A stretch of 64,000 nucleotides of DNA from CAMLHU01 sp039917855 (GCA_039917855.1 JBDSIR010000146.1:8652-72651), one strand, 5' to 3'. Counted from the stretch's first letter, positions 17,497 to 27,761 are shown. Notes: generated from the sequence alone by a model not told the origin. Made by a program: numbers and translations.

Positions 17497-18911
17497 CGCT
17501 TCCCCGGCGGCGTCGGTACCGCCGGCGTCTCGCCCGCGATCCCCCCCGCGGAGAGGGGATACTGGATCCGCTGATGGTGCATTCCGCCGAGGATCCGGAC
17601 GAATTCCCCCTTGATCCGCGCGAGATCGCGCAGGGTCAGCGGCGCGTCGTCGAGCTGTCCGCTGGAGATCTTCCTGGCCACCAGAGTGTCGACGGCGACC
17701 TGGACCGCCTCGGGGGTCGGCTCATCCAGCACCCGGACCGCTGCCTCGGCCGAGTCGGCCAGCATGGCGATGGCGGTCTCGGCACGGCGCGGACTCGGCC
17801 CGGGGTAGGTGTAGACCCGCAGGTCGGGATCTTCCCCGCTCTTTCGGGCGCGGTCGAGGAAATATTCCACCCGGGTGGTGCCGTGGTGCTCGCGGATGAA
17901 GTCGAGGACCACCTCGGGCAGGCCGTATTGGCGCGCAAGAGCGACGCCGGCCTCGACGTGCCGGGTGATGATGCGCGCCGATTCGGCGGGCGGAAGCAGG
18001 TCGTGCGGATTGCCCGCGCGGTGCTGGTTCTCCACGAAGTGCCCCGGCGACACGAGCTTGCCGACGTCGTGGTAATAGCACCCCACCCGCGCCAGCAGCC
18101 CGTTAGCACCGATCGCTTCGCATGCCGATTCGCAGAGATTGGCCATTGCCAGTGAATGGGCCCAGGTCCCCGGCGCCTCGGTGGCCAGACGACGCAACAG
18201 CGGGCGCGACGGGTCGGCGAGCTCGAGGAGGGTCAGGTCGGTGGTGACCCGCACGCCTTGTTCGAGCAGCGGCAGGACGAGCAGCGCCACGGCGGCACTC
18301 CCGATCGCGATCAGGGCGCCGTACCCCATGCTCTCCAGCACGTCGCCGACGGGCCAGCCACGCAGCACACCGAAGGCAAGCGCCCCGAGGAGGTAGCCGC
18401 CGACGGTGAGCGTCACGGCGAGGTACATCGACTTCCGCCGCCGCAGCACCCGGATGCCGAGGGCGCCCGCAGTCCCCCCGAGGAGGCCGAAGACGAGCGC
18501 CTGATCGTCGGGGAAGGTCCACTGCGTGCCGATGAGGAGCGCCAGCACGGTCGCCGCGGAGACCGCGAGGCGTCCGTTCCAGAGCATCGTCACGAGCATC
18601 GCGGCGAGCGGCACCGGCGTGAGTTCGGGGCGGTCGGGCACCAACCGGTGGATCAGCGCTGCCCCCACGACGGTGACCACGATGATGCCGACCAGCGCGA
18701 TCACCTGGCGCAGGTCGGCGTACGTCTCCCGGCGATAGAAGGCGATGAGGAGCCAGAGCGGCGAGAGGAGGAGGAGGTCCAGCAGGATGGCACGGATCGG
18801 CGTGCCGCCGGTCTCGGGAAACGCGAGGGCGGTCACCCCGGCCGCGGCGGCGAGAAGCGCCCACCGGACGAGGTGCCCCCGCGCGTCGACCACCGGCCGC
18901 TGTGGACTCAC
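17493..18911 (-). CDS. PgpH-like 7TM-HD domain cyclic-di-AMP phosphodiesterase lacking the extracellular domain
   Basis: The 472-residue protein has about seven hydrophobic segments in residues 15-215 and an HD-family phosphohydrolase domain from about 235: HSLAMANL, CYYHDVGKL (HD pair), NPHDLLPPAESARIITRHV, REHHGTT and MLADSAEAAVR. PgpH proteins hydrolyse cyclic di-AMP. Ordinary PgpH carries a large extracellular 7TMR-HDED domain between the first two helices and is about 700-800 residues; here only a short linker follows helix one, so the sensor is absent. GTG 18911 overlaps the phoH stop (GTGA). The substrate is inferred from the family. Confidence 0.87.
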   Translation of the reverse strand: MSPQRPVVDARGHLVRWALLAAAAGVTALAFPETGGTPIRAILLDLLLLSPLWLLIAFYRRETYADLRQVIALVGIIVVTVVGAALIHRLVPDRPELTPVPLAAMLVTMLWNGRLAVSAATVLALLIGTQWTFPDDQALVFGLLGGTAGALGIRVLRRRKSMYLAVTLTVGGYLLGALAFGVLRGWPVGDVLESMGYGALIAIGSAAVALLVLPLLEQGVRVTTDLTLLELADPSRPLLRRLATEAPGTWAHSLAMANLCESACEAIGANGLLARVGCYYHDVGKLVSPGHFVENQHRAGNPHDLLPPAESARIITRHVEAGVALARQYGLPEVVLDFIREHHGTTRVEYFLDRARKSGEDPDLRVYTYPGPSPRRAETAIAMLADSAEAAVRVLDEPTPEAVQVAVDTLVARKISSGQLDDAPLTLRDLARIKGEFVRILGGMHHQRIQYPLSAGGIAGETPAVPTPPGKR

Positions 18912-19864
18912 CCGCTCTGATCCTCCGCGTAGGCCTTGATGATCTCGCGCACCAGGCGGTGCCGCACCACGTCCAGCTCGGTGAGGTACATGAACCCGAT
19001 CCCGTCGATGCCGGGAAGGATCCGTTCGACCTGCACCAGGCCCGAGTCCTCCCGCTTGGGGAGGTCGATCTGGGTCTTGTCCCCCGTCACCACCACCTTG
19101 CTGTTCACGCCCAGGCGGGTGAGGAACATCTTCATCTGGGCACCGGTGGCGTTCTGCGCCTCATCGAGGATGATGAAGGCATCGTTGAGCGTTCGTCCGC
19201 GCATGTAGGCAAGGGGCGCGATCTCGATGACCCGGGTCTCGAGCGCCTTCTGCACCCGGTCCGGCGGCATCATGTCCTCCAGCGCGTCGTACAGCGGCCG
19301 CAGATAGGGATCGACCTTGGCCTGGATGTCCCCGGGGAGGAACCCCAGGGACTCGCCCGCCTCGACCGCGGGACGCGCGAGGATGATCCGCTTCACGCGC
19401 TTGCGGGCCAGGGCCTCGACCGCCTTGGCGACGGCCAAGTAGGTCTTCCCGGTGCCGGCCGGACCGATCCCCACCACGATGTCGTGCTGGGCGATTACCC
19501 GCAGGTACTCGCGCTGGCCCGGGGTCTTGGCGTTGATGGCGCGCCGGAGCCCCGGCAGGACGATCCGCTCGTCATTGCTGTTCGCCATCGCCTCGGCGGC
19601 GGCGGGGCCGTCACTGGCGAAGCGGGCGACGTCGTCCGGGCCGACCGTCTCCCCCATCCGCGCCAGGTCGACCATCGCCTGCACCACCGGCGTGGCGCGT
19701 TCGATCTGCTCGAGCGTGCCGTGCAGGGAGATGTTGTCCCCCCGGATCAAGGCGCGCACGCCGGTGGCCCGCTGGAGTTCCAGCAGGTTCTGGTCGTTGA
19801 CACCGGCCACGAGCAGCTGGTCGGCGCCCTCGGTACTGACGCGGTGGGTGATGTCGTCGGTCAA
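18908..19864 (-). CDS. phoH: PhoH family ATPase
   Basis: The 318-residue protein has an N-terminal KH-like region and a PhoH ATPase domain with Walker A GIGPAGTGKTYLAVAKAVEA, Walker B FIILDEAQNAT and VVTGDKTQIDLP. The family is linked to RNA metabolism and forms a conserved neighbourhood with YbeY. It appears to start with TTG 19864, preceded by AGGAG seven bases upstream. It is the first gene of the seven-gene operon ending with the UbiB-type kinase. The promoter region coincides with the tandem-arm element at 19882-19968. Confidence 0.95.
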   Translation of the reverse strand: MTDDITHRVSTEGADQLLVAGVNDQNLLELQRATGVRALIRGDNISLHGTLEQIERATPVVQAMVDLARMGETVGPDDVARFASDGPAAAEAMANSNDERIVLPGLRRAINAKTPGQREYLRVIAQHDIVVGIGPAGTGKTYLAVAKAVEALARKRVKRIILARPAVEAGESLGFLPGDIQAKVDPYLRPLYDALEDMMPPDRVQKALETRVIEIAPLAYMRGRTLNDAFIILDEAQNATGAQMKMFLTRLGVNSKVVVTGDKTQIDLPKREDSGLVQVERILPGIDGIGFMYLTELDVVRHRLVREIIKAYAEDQSG

Positions 19865-19881
19865 TCGGTGCTCCTGATCTG

Positions 19882-19950
19882 GTGACCAGTGACCAGTGAC
19901 CCGTGACCGGGCCGACTGGTGCGATCTTCCCTCATAGGCCCGGTCACCGG

Positions 19951-19968
<18 letters not shown>
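19882..19968. repeat. Tandem-arm inverted element T1 (unit GTGACCN)
   Basis: The left arm is four heptamers of type GTGACC[A/C/G] followed by GGGCC; after a 25-base loop the complement follows (GGCCCGGTCACCGGTTACC and on). The right arm encodes the last residues VTGDR and the TAA stop of AspS. Confidence 0.85.
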
Positions 19969-21738
<1,770 letters not shown>

Positions 21739-21740
21739 GT

Positions 21741-22196
21741 TCAGCGCGATTCGGCGTCGACGAGGGTCTGAATGAACGCTTCGGGAGTGGTGGCGGCGAG
21801 GAGGCGCTGGCGGACCTCGTCGCGGCGCACGACGCGCGCGATGCGGCTCAGCGCCTTGACGTGCTCGCCGGCGGCGGACTCGGGGCCCAGGAGGAGGAAA
21901 AAGAGCCGACACGCCTCGCCGTCGAGGGCATCGAAGTCGATCCCCGCCGTCGAGGTACCGCACACCATCTCGAGGCGCTGGACCACGGAACTCTTGCCGT
22001 GCGGCACCGCGACGCCAAGCCCGATCCCCGTGCTCAGCACCGCTTCGCGTTCCTCGACCGCCTGCAGCACATCCTCGACCCCGACCCCCGCACGCGCGGC
22101 GAGGAGCGTGGAGAGCTCCTTCAACACACCGGCCTTGTCGGCGGCATGGATGGGGACGCGGACACGGTCGGGATGAAGCAGGTCGGTGAGCTGCAC
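21741..22196 (-). CDS. PTS EIIA (EIIA-Ntr/fructose type) domain protein
   Basis: The 151-residue protein is a single EIIA domain of the mannitol/Ntr type with the phosphorylatable histidine in GVAVPHGK. Others of the family act as regulators that respond to phosphate flow rather than as transporters. No EI, HPr or membrane EIIC gene is nearby, so a regulatory role is more likely. GTG 22196 has a TACGTT hexamer six bases upstream and no Shine-Dalgarno, so the message may be leaderless. It is co-transcribed with aspS. Confidence 0.88.
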   Translation of the reverse strand: MQLTDLLHPDRVRVPIHAADKAGVLKELSTLLAARAGVGVEDVLQAVEEREAVLSTGIGLGVAVPHGKSSVVQRLEMVCGTSTAGIDFDALDGEACRLFFLLLGPESAAGEHVKALSRIARVVRRDEVRQRLLAATTPEAFIQTLVDAESR

Positions 22197-22202
22197 GAGG
22201 GT

Positions 22203-22208
22203 AACGTA
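22203..22208 (-). promoter_or_regulatory. Candidate -10 box, leaderless EIIA-aspS transcript
   Basis: The minus strand reads TACGTT, six bases, then GTG. It fits the TAnnnT-N5-9-start pattern seen at several other genes here. No convincing -35 box is visible. Confidence 0.4.
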
Positions 22209-22290
22209 ACCGGAGCGCGGAGGGGCGGCAACTAAAGTGGTGTCAATGAGTTACGGCGTAGGTGATGGCGGCTCCCTCTCCCTTTCCGCC

Positions 22291-22343
22291 TAACCCCCTG
22301 ACCCCCTCTCCGCAAAGCGGAGAGGGGGGACCTCAGGGGGTGA
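22291..22343. repeat. Family C hairpin, minimal copy C1
   Basis: TAACCCCCTGACCCCCTCTC at the left, an AAAG turn, and the near-complement ending GGGGGTGA at the right make a long stem. The ends match those of C2 and resemble C3. It separates the aspS operon from rlmN and could terminate or shield transcription. Confidence 0.8.
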
Positions 22344-22345
22344 GT

Positions 22346-22351
22346 TATCTT
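22346..22351 (+). promoter_or_regulatory. Candidate -10 box for leaderless rlmN
   Basis: TATCTT lies nine bases before ATG 22361 and no ribosome binding site is present, so a leaderless transcript is plausible. Confidence 0.4.
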
Positions 22352-22360
22352 GCCTCCAGA

Positions 22361-23449
22361 ATGGCCACTGCACCCGTGAAGTCCGGCGCCACGCCGTCGA
22401 ATATCCTCGATCTGACCCCCGCCGCCGCAAAGGAACGCCTGGCGAACTGGGGCAAGGGTCGCGGCCTGCCACGCTATCGCGTCGATCAGATCTTTCCGCG
22501 GCTCTGGCAGCGACCCATCGCCAGCTGGGCCGAGGCGAGCGACCTCCCGAAGGAACTGCGGGACGCATTGCAGGCCGATCATCCCCTGCCGAGCCTGCAT
22601 CTCGACGTGCAGCAGACCTCGCAGGACGGCACCAAGAAGTTCCTCTGGCGCCTGCCGGACGGCGAAGCGATCGAATCCGTGCTCATCCCCTCCGGCACAC
22701 GCCGGACGTTGTGCATCTCGTCGCAATGCGGCTGCGCGCTCGGCTGCGTCTTCTGCGCCACCGGGACGATGGGGTTCCGGCGGAACCTCACCCCCTTCGA
22801 GATCAGCGGGCAGGTGCGCGAGATCGTGCTCCGCAACGAGACCGACAAGCCGACCAACATCGTGTTCATGGGGATGGGGGAGCCGCTCCTCAACTGGCCC
22901 GCGGTCGACGTGACCCTCACCACCCTCAATTCCCCCGAGGGGATGGGGATCGGCGCGCGACATATCGTGGTCAGCACCGTCGGGATCATCCCGGGGATGG
23001 AAAAGCTCGCCCGGCGCCCGGAACAGTTCCGCTTGGCGATCAGTCTCCACGCCCCGACCGCCGAGCGGCGCCTCGCCATCATGCCGGTGGAGAAGAAGTA
23101 CTCCCTCGCCGACGTCCTGAAGGCCGCAGAAGTATTCGAGAAGCGGATCACCTTCGAGTACGTCCTCATCGGCGGGAAGAACGATTCGGATGCGGATGCG
23201 GATGCGTTGGTGAAGCTGGCCAGAAAGATGCATGCGCACGTGAACCTCCTCCCCCTTCACCCGGGTGGGGCGCCCGACCTGACACCGACGCCGCCGAACC
23301 GGATCCGCGCCTTCGCCGACCGCCTGGGGAATCAGGGGGTCGAGGCGACGGTGCGACGGAGCCGAGGACTCGATATCGCGGCCGCGTGCGGGCAGCTCAA
23401 GGTCGAAGTCGAAGCCAAGCGGCGCAAAGACGCAGCTCCGGCGACATAG
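22361..23449 (+). CDS. rlmN: RlmN dual-specificity rRNA/tRNA adenine-C2 methyltransferase
   Basis: The 362-residue radical SAM enzyme methylates A2503 of 23S rRNA and A37 of some tRNAs. The cluster motif is CGCALGCVFC (CxxxCxxC), followed by ATGTMGFRRNLT; MGMGEPLLNW and HAPTAERR..IMP are family marks, and the mechanistic C-terminal Cys is in AAACGQLKVE. ATG 22361 (MATAPVKSG) is chosen; an upstream ATG at 22262 would translate the C1 hairpin. Confidence 0.95.
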   Translation: MATAPVKSGATPSNILDLTPAAAKERLANWGKGRGLPRYRVDQIFPRLWQRPIASWAEASDLPKELRDALQADHPLPSLHLDVQQTSQDGTKKFLWRLPDGEAIESVLIPSGTRRTLCISSQCGCALGCVFCATGTMGFRRNLTPFEISGQVREIVLRNETDKPTNIVFMGMGEPLLNWPAVDVTLTTLNSPEGMGIGARHIVVSTVGIIPGMEKLARRPEQFRLAISLHAPTAERRLAIMPVEKKYSLADVLKAAEVFEKRITFEYVLIGGKNDSDADADALVKLARKMHAHVNLLPLHPGGAPDLTPTPPNRIRAFADRLGNQGVEATVRRSRGLDIAAACGQLKVEVEAKRRKDAAPAT

Positions 23450-23458
23450 CAGGCGGTA

Positions 23459-23596
23459 TTCACCACGGAGTACACGGAGGGACACGGAGACCCACGGAGA
23501 ACTACAATTGTTGTGGTTGCTTGAGCGGGGCTCCTCTTGAGACCACAAAGTCATCCCTCCGTGACTCTCCGTGTCCCTCCGTGTTCTCCGTGGTGA
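23459..23596. repeat. Tandem-arm inverted element T2 (unit around CACGGAG)
   Basis: The left arm TTCACCACGGAGTACACGGA continues with two more CACGGAG units; after a 60-base loop the complement (CTCCGTGTCCCTCCGTG and on) ends CTCCGTGGTGAA. Unit spacing is 9-10 bases, less regular than other T loci. It fills the rlmN-dioxygenase gap. Confidence 0.8.
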
Positions 23597-23669
23597 AAAA
23601 GTCATCCTCGGGAACCGGAAGGCGTTCTAGCAGGTAGCCGCACAACACCAACCCTGACCTGAAACGACC

Positions 23670-24599
23670 ATGCCCGGCGTACACGGCTTGCACCACGTCA
23701 CCTGCATCGCGGGGGATGCCCAGGAGAACCTCGACTTCTACACCAAGGTGATGGGCCTCCGCCTGGTGAAGAAGAGCATCAACCAGGACGCCCCCGACAC
23801 CTACCACCTCTTCTTCGCCGACGCGGCGGGAAGCCCGGGGACCGATCTGACCTTCTTTCCCTGGCCCGGCATGGGCCCGGGGCGGCTCGGCCACGGCCTC
23901 ACCAACGAAGTCTCGTTCGCCGTGGCAAAGGGGTCGCTCGACTGGTGGAAGGAATGGCTCCCCACGAAGGGGGTCACGCTGAGCCCTGAGACCACCCGCT
24001 TCGGCGAGCGTACCCTTCCCTTCACCGACCCCCACGGACTCTCGCTCGCGCTGGTCGAGGTCGACAAGCCTCGCACCGTGGTGCCGTGGGAGAAGAGCCC
24101 CGTCCCCGCCCAGCACCAGCTCCGTGGCTTCCACACCGTGCGCACCTGGGAACGGGACATCGCGCCGACCGCGGCACTCCTCACCGGCCCGATGGGACTC
24201 ACCAATGTCGGAGAAGAAGGGGGCTGGGATCGGTATGGCGTGAACGGCGGATCCGGAACGCTCATAGACCTCAAGGCGTTCCCGGACGAGCACCGCGGCT
24301 CGTGGGGCGTCGGCTCGATCCACCACGTGGCGTGGCGGGTGACGGACAGCGCCCACGAGCTCGAGGTGCGCGAAGCGGTACGGCAGCACGGCACCCACAC
24401 CACCGAACAGATCGACCGGTTCTGGTTCACCTCGGTGTACTTCAAGGAGCCGGGAGGCGCGTTGTTCGAGCTCGCCACCGACGGACCCGGGTTCGGGCGC
24501 GATGAAGACCCGGCGCACCTGGGCGAGATGCTGGTGCTGCCACCCTGGTTCGAGCCGAAACGGGCAGAAATTGAAGCGGGGCTGCCGAAACTCAAGTAA
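23670..24599 (+). CDS. VOC-family ring-cleaving dioxygenase-like protein (MhqO type)
   Basis: The 309-residue protein has two glyoxalase/bleomycin-fold modules. Module one starts GLHHVTCIAGDAQENLDFYT and includes KKSINQDAPDTYHLFF and GTDLTFFPWPG; module two contains GSIHHVAWRV and GGALFELATDGPGFGRDE. Histidines in the HHV motifs and Glu in LFELATD fit the metal ligands. Relatives are quinone-detoxifying or hydroquinone-cleaving enzymes, but the substrate is uncertain. It stands alone, flanked by T2 and a shared hairpin terminator. Confidence 0.85.
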   Translation: MPGVHGLHHVTCIAGDAQENLDFYTKVMGLRLVKKSINQDAPDTYHLFFADAAGSPGTDLTFFPWPGMGPGRLGHGLTNEVSFAVAKGSLDWWKEWLPTKGVTLSPETTRFGERTLPFTDPHGLSLALVEVDKPRTVVPWEKSPVPAQHQLRGFHTVRTWERDIAPTAALLTGPMGLTNVGEEGGWDRYGVNGGSGTLIDLKAFPDEHRGSWGVGSIHHVAWRVTDSAHELEVREAVRQHGTHTTEQIDRFWFTSVYFKEPGGALFELATDGPGFGRDEDPAHLGEMLVLPPWFEPKRAEIEAGLPKLK

Positions 24600-24605
24600 C
24601 ACCGC

Positions 24606-24673
24606 ATGCAGAAGGGCAAAAGAGGCAGAACGCTCCCCGCATGGGACGTTCTACCTCTTCGGCTTTTCTGCAT
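24606..24673. terminator. Bidirectional hairpin terminator between convergent genes
   Basis: ATGCAGAAGGGCAAAAGAGG at the left pairs with CCTCTTCGGCTTTTCTGCAT at the right around a short loop. The A-rich and T-rich arms suit termination in both directions, and the flanking genes converge here. Confidence 0.7.
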
Positions 24674-24682
24674 GACTAGTTC

Positions 24683-25675
24683 CTATGTCACCGGATCGAG
24701 CAAGGTCCCCCCCGCGAAGAACGCGTCCAGGTTCTCGATCGCTCGCATCCCCATCGCGGCCCTTGTCTCCGTCGTGGCGCTACCGAGATGCGGCAGCGTG
24801 ACGACATTCTCCAGCGCCAGCAATTCGGCAGAGACCTTCGGCTCCCCCACGTAGACATCCAGTCCCGCCCCGGCCAGTCGTCCTGACTTGAGCGCCTCGA
24901 TCAGCGCCGGCTCATCGACCAGGTTCCCTCGCGCGGTGTTGATCAGGTAGCTCCCCTTCTTCATCAGCCCCAGCCGCTCAGCCCCGAGCATTCCAAAGGT
25001 CTCGGAGTTCGCGGGGGCGTGCAGCGAGATCACATCGCTCGTGCCGAGGAGCTCGGCGAGTCCCACCGCCTTGGCGTCGATCTCCTGCGAGGCTGCCCCC
25101 GAGGTCCGAGATCTGACGGGTACCCCCACCTCATTCCGCCCGGCGTAGATGATGTTCATCCCGAAGCCGAAATGCGCCCGCCGCGCGGTGGCCTGCCCGA
25201 TCCTCCCGAATCCGATGATGCCGAGGATCTTCCCCTGGATCGAGTTGCCCAGGAGATGGGTCGGCCGCCATCCGGTCCACTTCCCGGCGCGCACTTCCCG
25301 TTCCCCTTCGCCCAGACGCCGCGTGGCCATCAGGATCAGCGCCATCGCCAGGTCGGCGGTGGCCTCGGTGAGGGCACCCGGGGTGTTGGTCACCACGAGC
25401 CCCGAGGCCTGTGCCGCCGCGAGATCGATATGGTCGGTCCCCGCGCCGAAGTTGGCGAGGATCCGGGTACGCCACGGCCCGCCGCCCAGCACACCGGCGC
25501 TCAGCGGGTCACCCAGCGTACAGATGATCCCGTCCGCCGAGCGGAGGGCATCCTCCATCTCGGCGACGGTGAAGCGACGGTCGTCCATATTGTGGCGCAC
25601 CTCGAATCGCTCATCGGCGGCGCGTACCACCGCATCCGGGAGTCGGCGGGTGAGGACCACGATCGGTTTCGTCAT
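24683..25675 (-). CDS. D-2-hydroxyacid dehydrogenase (glyoxylate/hydroxypyruvate reductase type)
   Basis: The 330-residue NAD(P)-dependent enzyme reduces 2-keto acids such as hydroxypyruvate or glyoxylate. Visible are the Rossmann motif IIGFGRIGQATA, catalytic Arg in NTARGNLVDEPAL, Glu in VYVGEP and His in LPHLGSATTETR. ATG 25675 is 8 bases after a TATACT hexamer, consistent with a leaderless message. It is divergent, over only 29 bases, from a glycerate 2-kinase gene; together they would convert hydroxypyruvate to D-glycerate and then 2-phosphoglycerate. Substrate choice rests on this context. Confidence 0.88.
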   Translation of the reverse strand: MTKPIVVLTRRLPDAVVRAADERFEVRHNMDDRRFTVAEMEDALRSADGIICTLGDPLSAGVLGGGPWRTRILANFGAGTDHIDLAAAQASGLVVTNTPGALTEATADLAMALILMATRRLGEGEREVRAGKWTGWRPTHLLGNSIQGKILGIIGFGRIGQATARRAHFGFGMNIIYAGRNEVGVPVRSRTSGAASQEIDAKAVGLAELLGTSDVISLHAPANSETFGMLGAERLGLMKKGSYLINTARGNLVDEPALIEALKSGRLAGAGLDVYVGEPKVSAELLALENVVTLPHLGSATTETRAAMGMRAIENLDAFFAGGTLLDPVT

Positions 25676-25683
25676 GGGGTTAG

Positions 25684-25689
25684 AGTATA
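25684..25689 (-). promoter_or_regulatory. Candidate -10 box in the 29-bp divergent gap
   Basis: The minus strand reads TATACT, then eight bases, then ATG. The plus strand over the same bases reads TATAGAT, 12-13 bases before ATG 25705. Both genes may therefore use overlapping -10 elements, so the two directions would compete. Confidence 0.45.
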
Positions 25690-25704
25690 GATAACTTCCT
25701 CCCG

Positions 25705-27009
25705 ATGAAAGGCCCCGACCAGGACCTCCCGACCCTTCTCCGCGCTCTGCACGCGGCGGCCTTGGCCGCCGTCGAGCCAGGTGCGGTGCTGACCGCTGCC
25801 CTGGATCGGGCTGCGCTCCCTGCCCGCGCACCGCACATCCTGGCCCTCGGCAAGGCGGCGCCGGCAATGGCGCACGCCGCCACGAACTGGCTCGTCAAGC
25901 GGAATCTTGCCCCCGCGGGCGGGCTGATCATCGGCGCGGCCCCGTCCGCCACGCCTCACCCTGCCCTCCGCACCCACCACGGTGATCACCCCGTGCCCCA
26001 TCAGCACTCGGGCGCCTCCGCCAAACTCGTCGCCGAGGCGTGCGCGGCGATCAGGCCGGGGGACCTCGTCTGGGTCCTGCTCTCCGGCGGCGCTTCGAGT
26101 CTGCTCGGCGCCCCCGTCGACGGGATGACCGACCTCGACTATCAGGAGCTCTGCCGGATCCTCCTCGGGAGCGGCCTCCCGATCATCGAAGTGAACCGGA
26201 TCCGGAAGCGCTTCTCGCGCTGGGGCGCTGGGCGTCTCGCCGCCGCGCTCGAAGGCGCCGAGGTGTCGGCGCTGGTGCTCTCGGATGTGATGGGAGACGA
26301 TTTCGCCTCCATCGCCTCCGGTCCCTGCGTGGGCGACCCGTCGACCGCCGAAGTGGTGCGGAATGACCTGATCGGCACCAGCATCGGGGGGATGATGCCA
26401 CCCGCGTTGCTGATCCACCTCGAAGACGTGGCCTCCGGACGGCTCCCGGAAACGCCGAAGCCGCCGGCAGCCTGTTTCCGGCGGGTGACGCATCAGGTGA
26501 TCGCCGGGAATCGGATGGCGGTCCAGGCAGCCGCGGCCAAGGCGGAGTCGCTCGGCTTCAGGACGACGGCCCCCGTGCGCCCGATGGTGGGCGAGGCGGC
26601 GGCGGTCGGTCGGCAGATCGGTGAGACGGTGATGAAGCGCACGCCGGATGGACCGTGGTGCGTGGTGTGGGGAGGGGAGGCGACGGTGGCGATCGGGTCC
26701 GATCCGGGGACCGGGGGCCGCTGCCAGGAGATCGCGCTGGCGGCGGCGGAGCGCTTCGCCCAGCTAGGCACACCTCGCCGCCTCGCGCTGTTGGCGGTAG
26801 GCACCGACGGCCGAGACGGCCCTACCGACGCCGCCGGAGCGCTGGTCACACCGGCGACCTGGGGTGCCATCATCGCCGGGGGGCGTGACCCGGCCGGCGA
26901 TCTCAAGCGCCACGACGCCTACCCTGCCCTCGATTCGGTGGGCGCGCTGGTGCGGACCGGACTCAGCGGGACCAACGTGAATGACCTGGTGATCGCGCTG
27001 GAGCTCTGA
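25705..27009 (+). CDS. glycerate 2-kinase (DUF4147/MOFRL type)
   Basis: The 434-residue protein has the two halves of class II glycerate kinase: an N-terminal domain with ILALGKAAPAMAH, VLLSGGASSLLGAP and VNRIRKRFSRWGAGRLA, and a C-terminal MOFRL domain with VVWGGEATV, GGRCQEIALAAA, AVGTDGRDGPTDAAGALV and SGTNVNDLVIAL. It phosphorylates D-glycerate at C2, giving 2-phosphoglycerate for enolase (also in this window). It is divergent from the matching reductase. No Shine-Dalgarno precedes the ATG. Confidence 0.92.
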   Translation: MKGPDQDLPTLLRALHAAALAAVEPGAVLTAALDRAALPARAPHILALGKAAPAMAHAATNWLVKRNLAPAGGLIIGAAPSATPHPALRTHHGDHPVPHQHSGASAKLVAEACAAIRPGDLVWVLLSGGASSLLGAPVDGMTDLDYQELCRILLGSGLPIIEVNRIRKRFSRWGAGRLAAALEGAEVSALVLSDVMGDDFASIASGPCVGDPSTAEVVRNDLIGTSIGGMMPPALLIHLEDVASGRLPETPKPPAACFRRVTHQVIAGNRMAVQAAAAKAESLGFRTTAPVRPMVGEAAAVGRQIGETVMKRTPDGPWCVVWGGEATVAIGSDPGTGGRCQEIALAAAERFAQLGTPRRLALLAVGTDGRDGPTDAAGALVTPATWGAIIAGGRDPAGDLKRHDAYPALDSVGALVRTGLSGTNVNDLVIALEL

Positions 27010-27166
27010 AGAGTCTAGAGTCTAGAGACTAGAGTTCTGAGGGGTGCAAGGGAGGATCTCGCCCCTGCACCCCTGAAGAGTCTAGAGTTTGGAGTTTAGA
27101 GGGGTGCCGGGGAGAAACTCGCCCCAGCACCCCTCTAGACTCTAGACTCTGAACTCTCGACTCTTA
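27010..27166. repeat. Tandem-arm inverted element T3 (unit AGTCTAG)
   Basis: Two successive left arms (heptamers AGTCTAG, AGACTAG and variants), each followed by a GGGGTGC...GCACCCC hairpin, precede the complementary arm CTCTAGACTCTAGACTCTGA. The right end supplies the TAA stop of the next minus-strand gene. Confidence 0.85.
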
Positions 27167-27760
27167 CAGCCCCAGCACCCACACCAAGCTCCCCAACCAG
27201 CTCCCCGCCCCGGTCATCGCCTTGCCGAGGAGGGGTCCCGGCGCGACGAGAAGGATCACCACGCCCAGCACCACCCCGGTGATCAGCATATCCCGCCGAA
27301 TGGCGGGGAAATCCAGCGCGTGGTCCTCGGCGCGGGCCTTGATCAGCAGGGGGGCGACGAGGCCGATGGCGAGGCCGGCGGCGCCAGCACAGATCTTCCA
27401 GACCCATCGCAGTTCGGTCGCGACCAGCAGGGTGTTGCCCGGCCCGATGCCGAGCACCCCTCCGATGAGGAGAAGGGTCGCAGCGATGGTGGCGCCGGCG
27501 ATGCCGAAGGCGACGTTGAATCGGGTGGGTGGGAGGTTGAGGGCGAGGATCGAGAAGATGGTCCCGGCAATGACCGGGCTCCAGACGAGGAGACGGTACC
27601 CCGCAAGGGAGACCGTCATCTGGTCGAAGAGGACCCCGCTCGAGACGAGACGGAGCGGGACCGCACCCACGCCGAGGCCGACACCGACGGGAACCAGGTA
27701 GAGCATCAGCGCCCATCCGGTCAGGACGGCGAGCGACGTCTGCACGGACGGCTTCGTCAT
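27164..27760 (-). CDS. small polytopic membrane protein of unknown function
   Basis: The 198-residue protein shows five or six hydrophobic stretches: LAVLTGWALMLYLVPVGVGL, LVWSPVIAGTIFSILAL, VAFGIAGATIAATLLLIGG, WKICAGAAGLAIGLVAPLL and MLITGVVLGVVILLVAP. I do not recognise the family and see no catalytic motif. ATG 27760 (MTKPSVQTS) is used; a farther start would run into element T4. The stop codon lies in repeat T3. It is bracketed by two tandem-arm elements and seems to be transcribed alone. Confidence 0.7.
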   Translation of the reverse strand: MTKPSVQTSLAVLTGWALMLYLVPVGVGLGVGAVPLRLVSSGVLFDQMTVSLAGYRLLVWSPVIAGTIFSILALNLPPTRFNVAFGIAGATIAATLLLIGGVLGIGPGNTLLVATELRWVWKICAGAAGLAIGLVAPLLIKARAEDHALDFPAIRRDMLITGVVLGVVILLVAPGPLLGKAMTGAGSWLGSLVWVLGL

Positions 27761-27761
27761 G

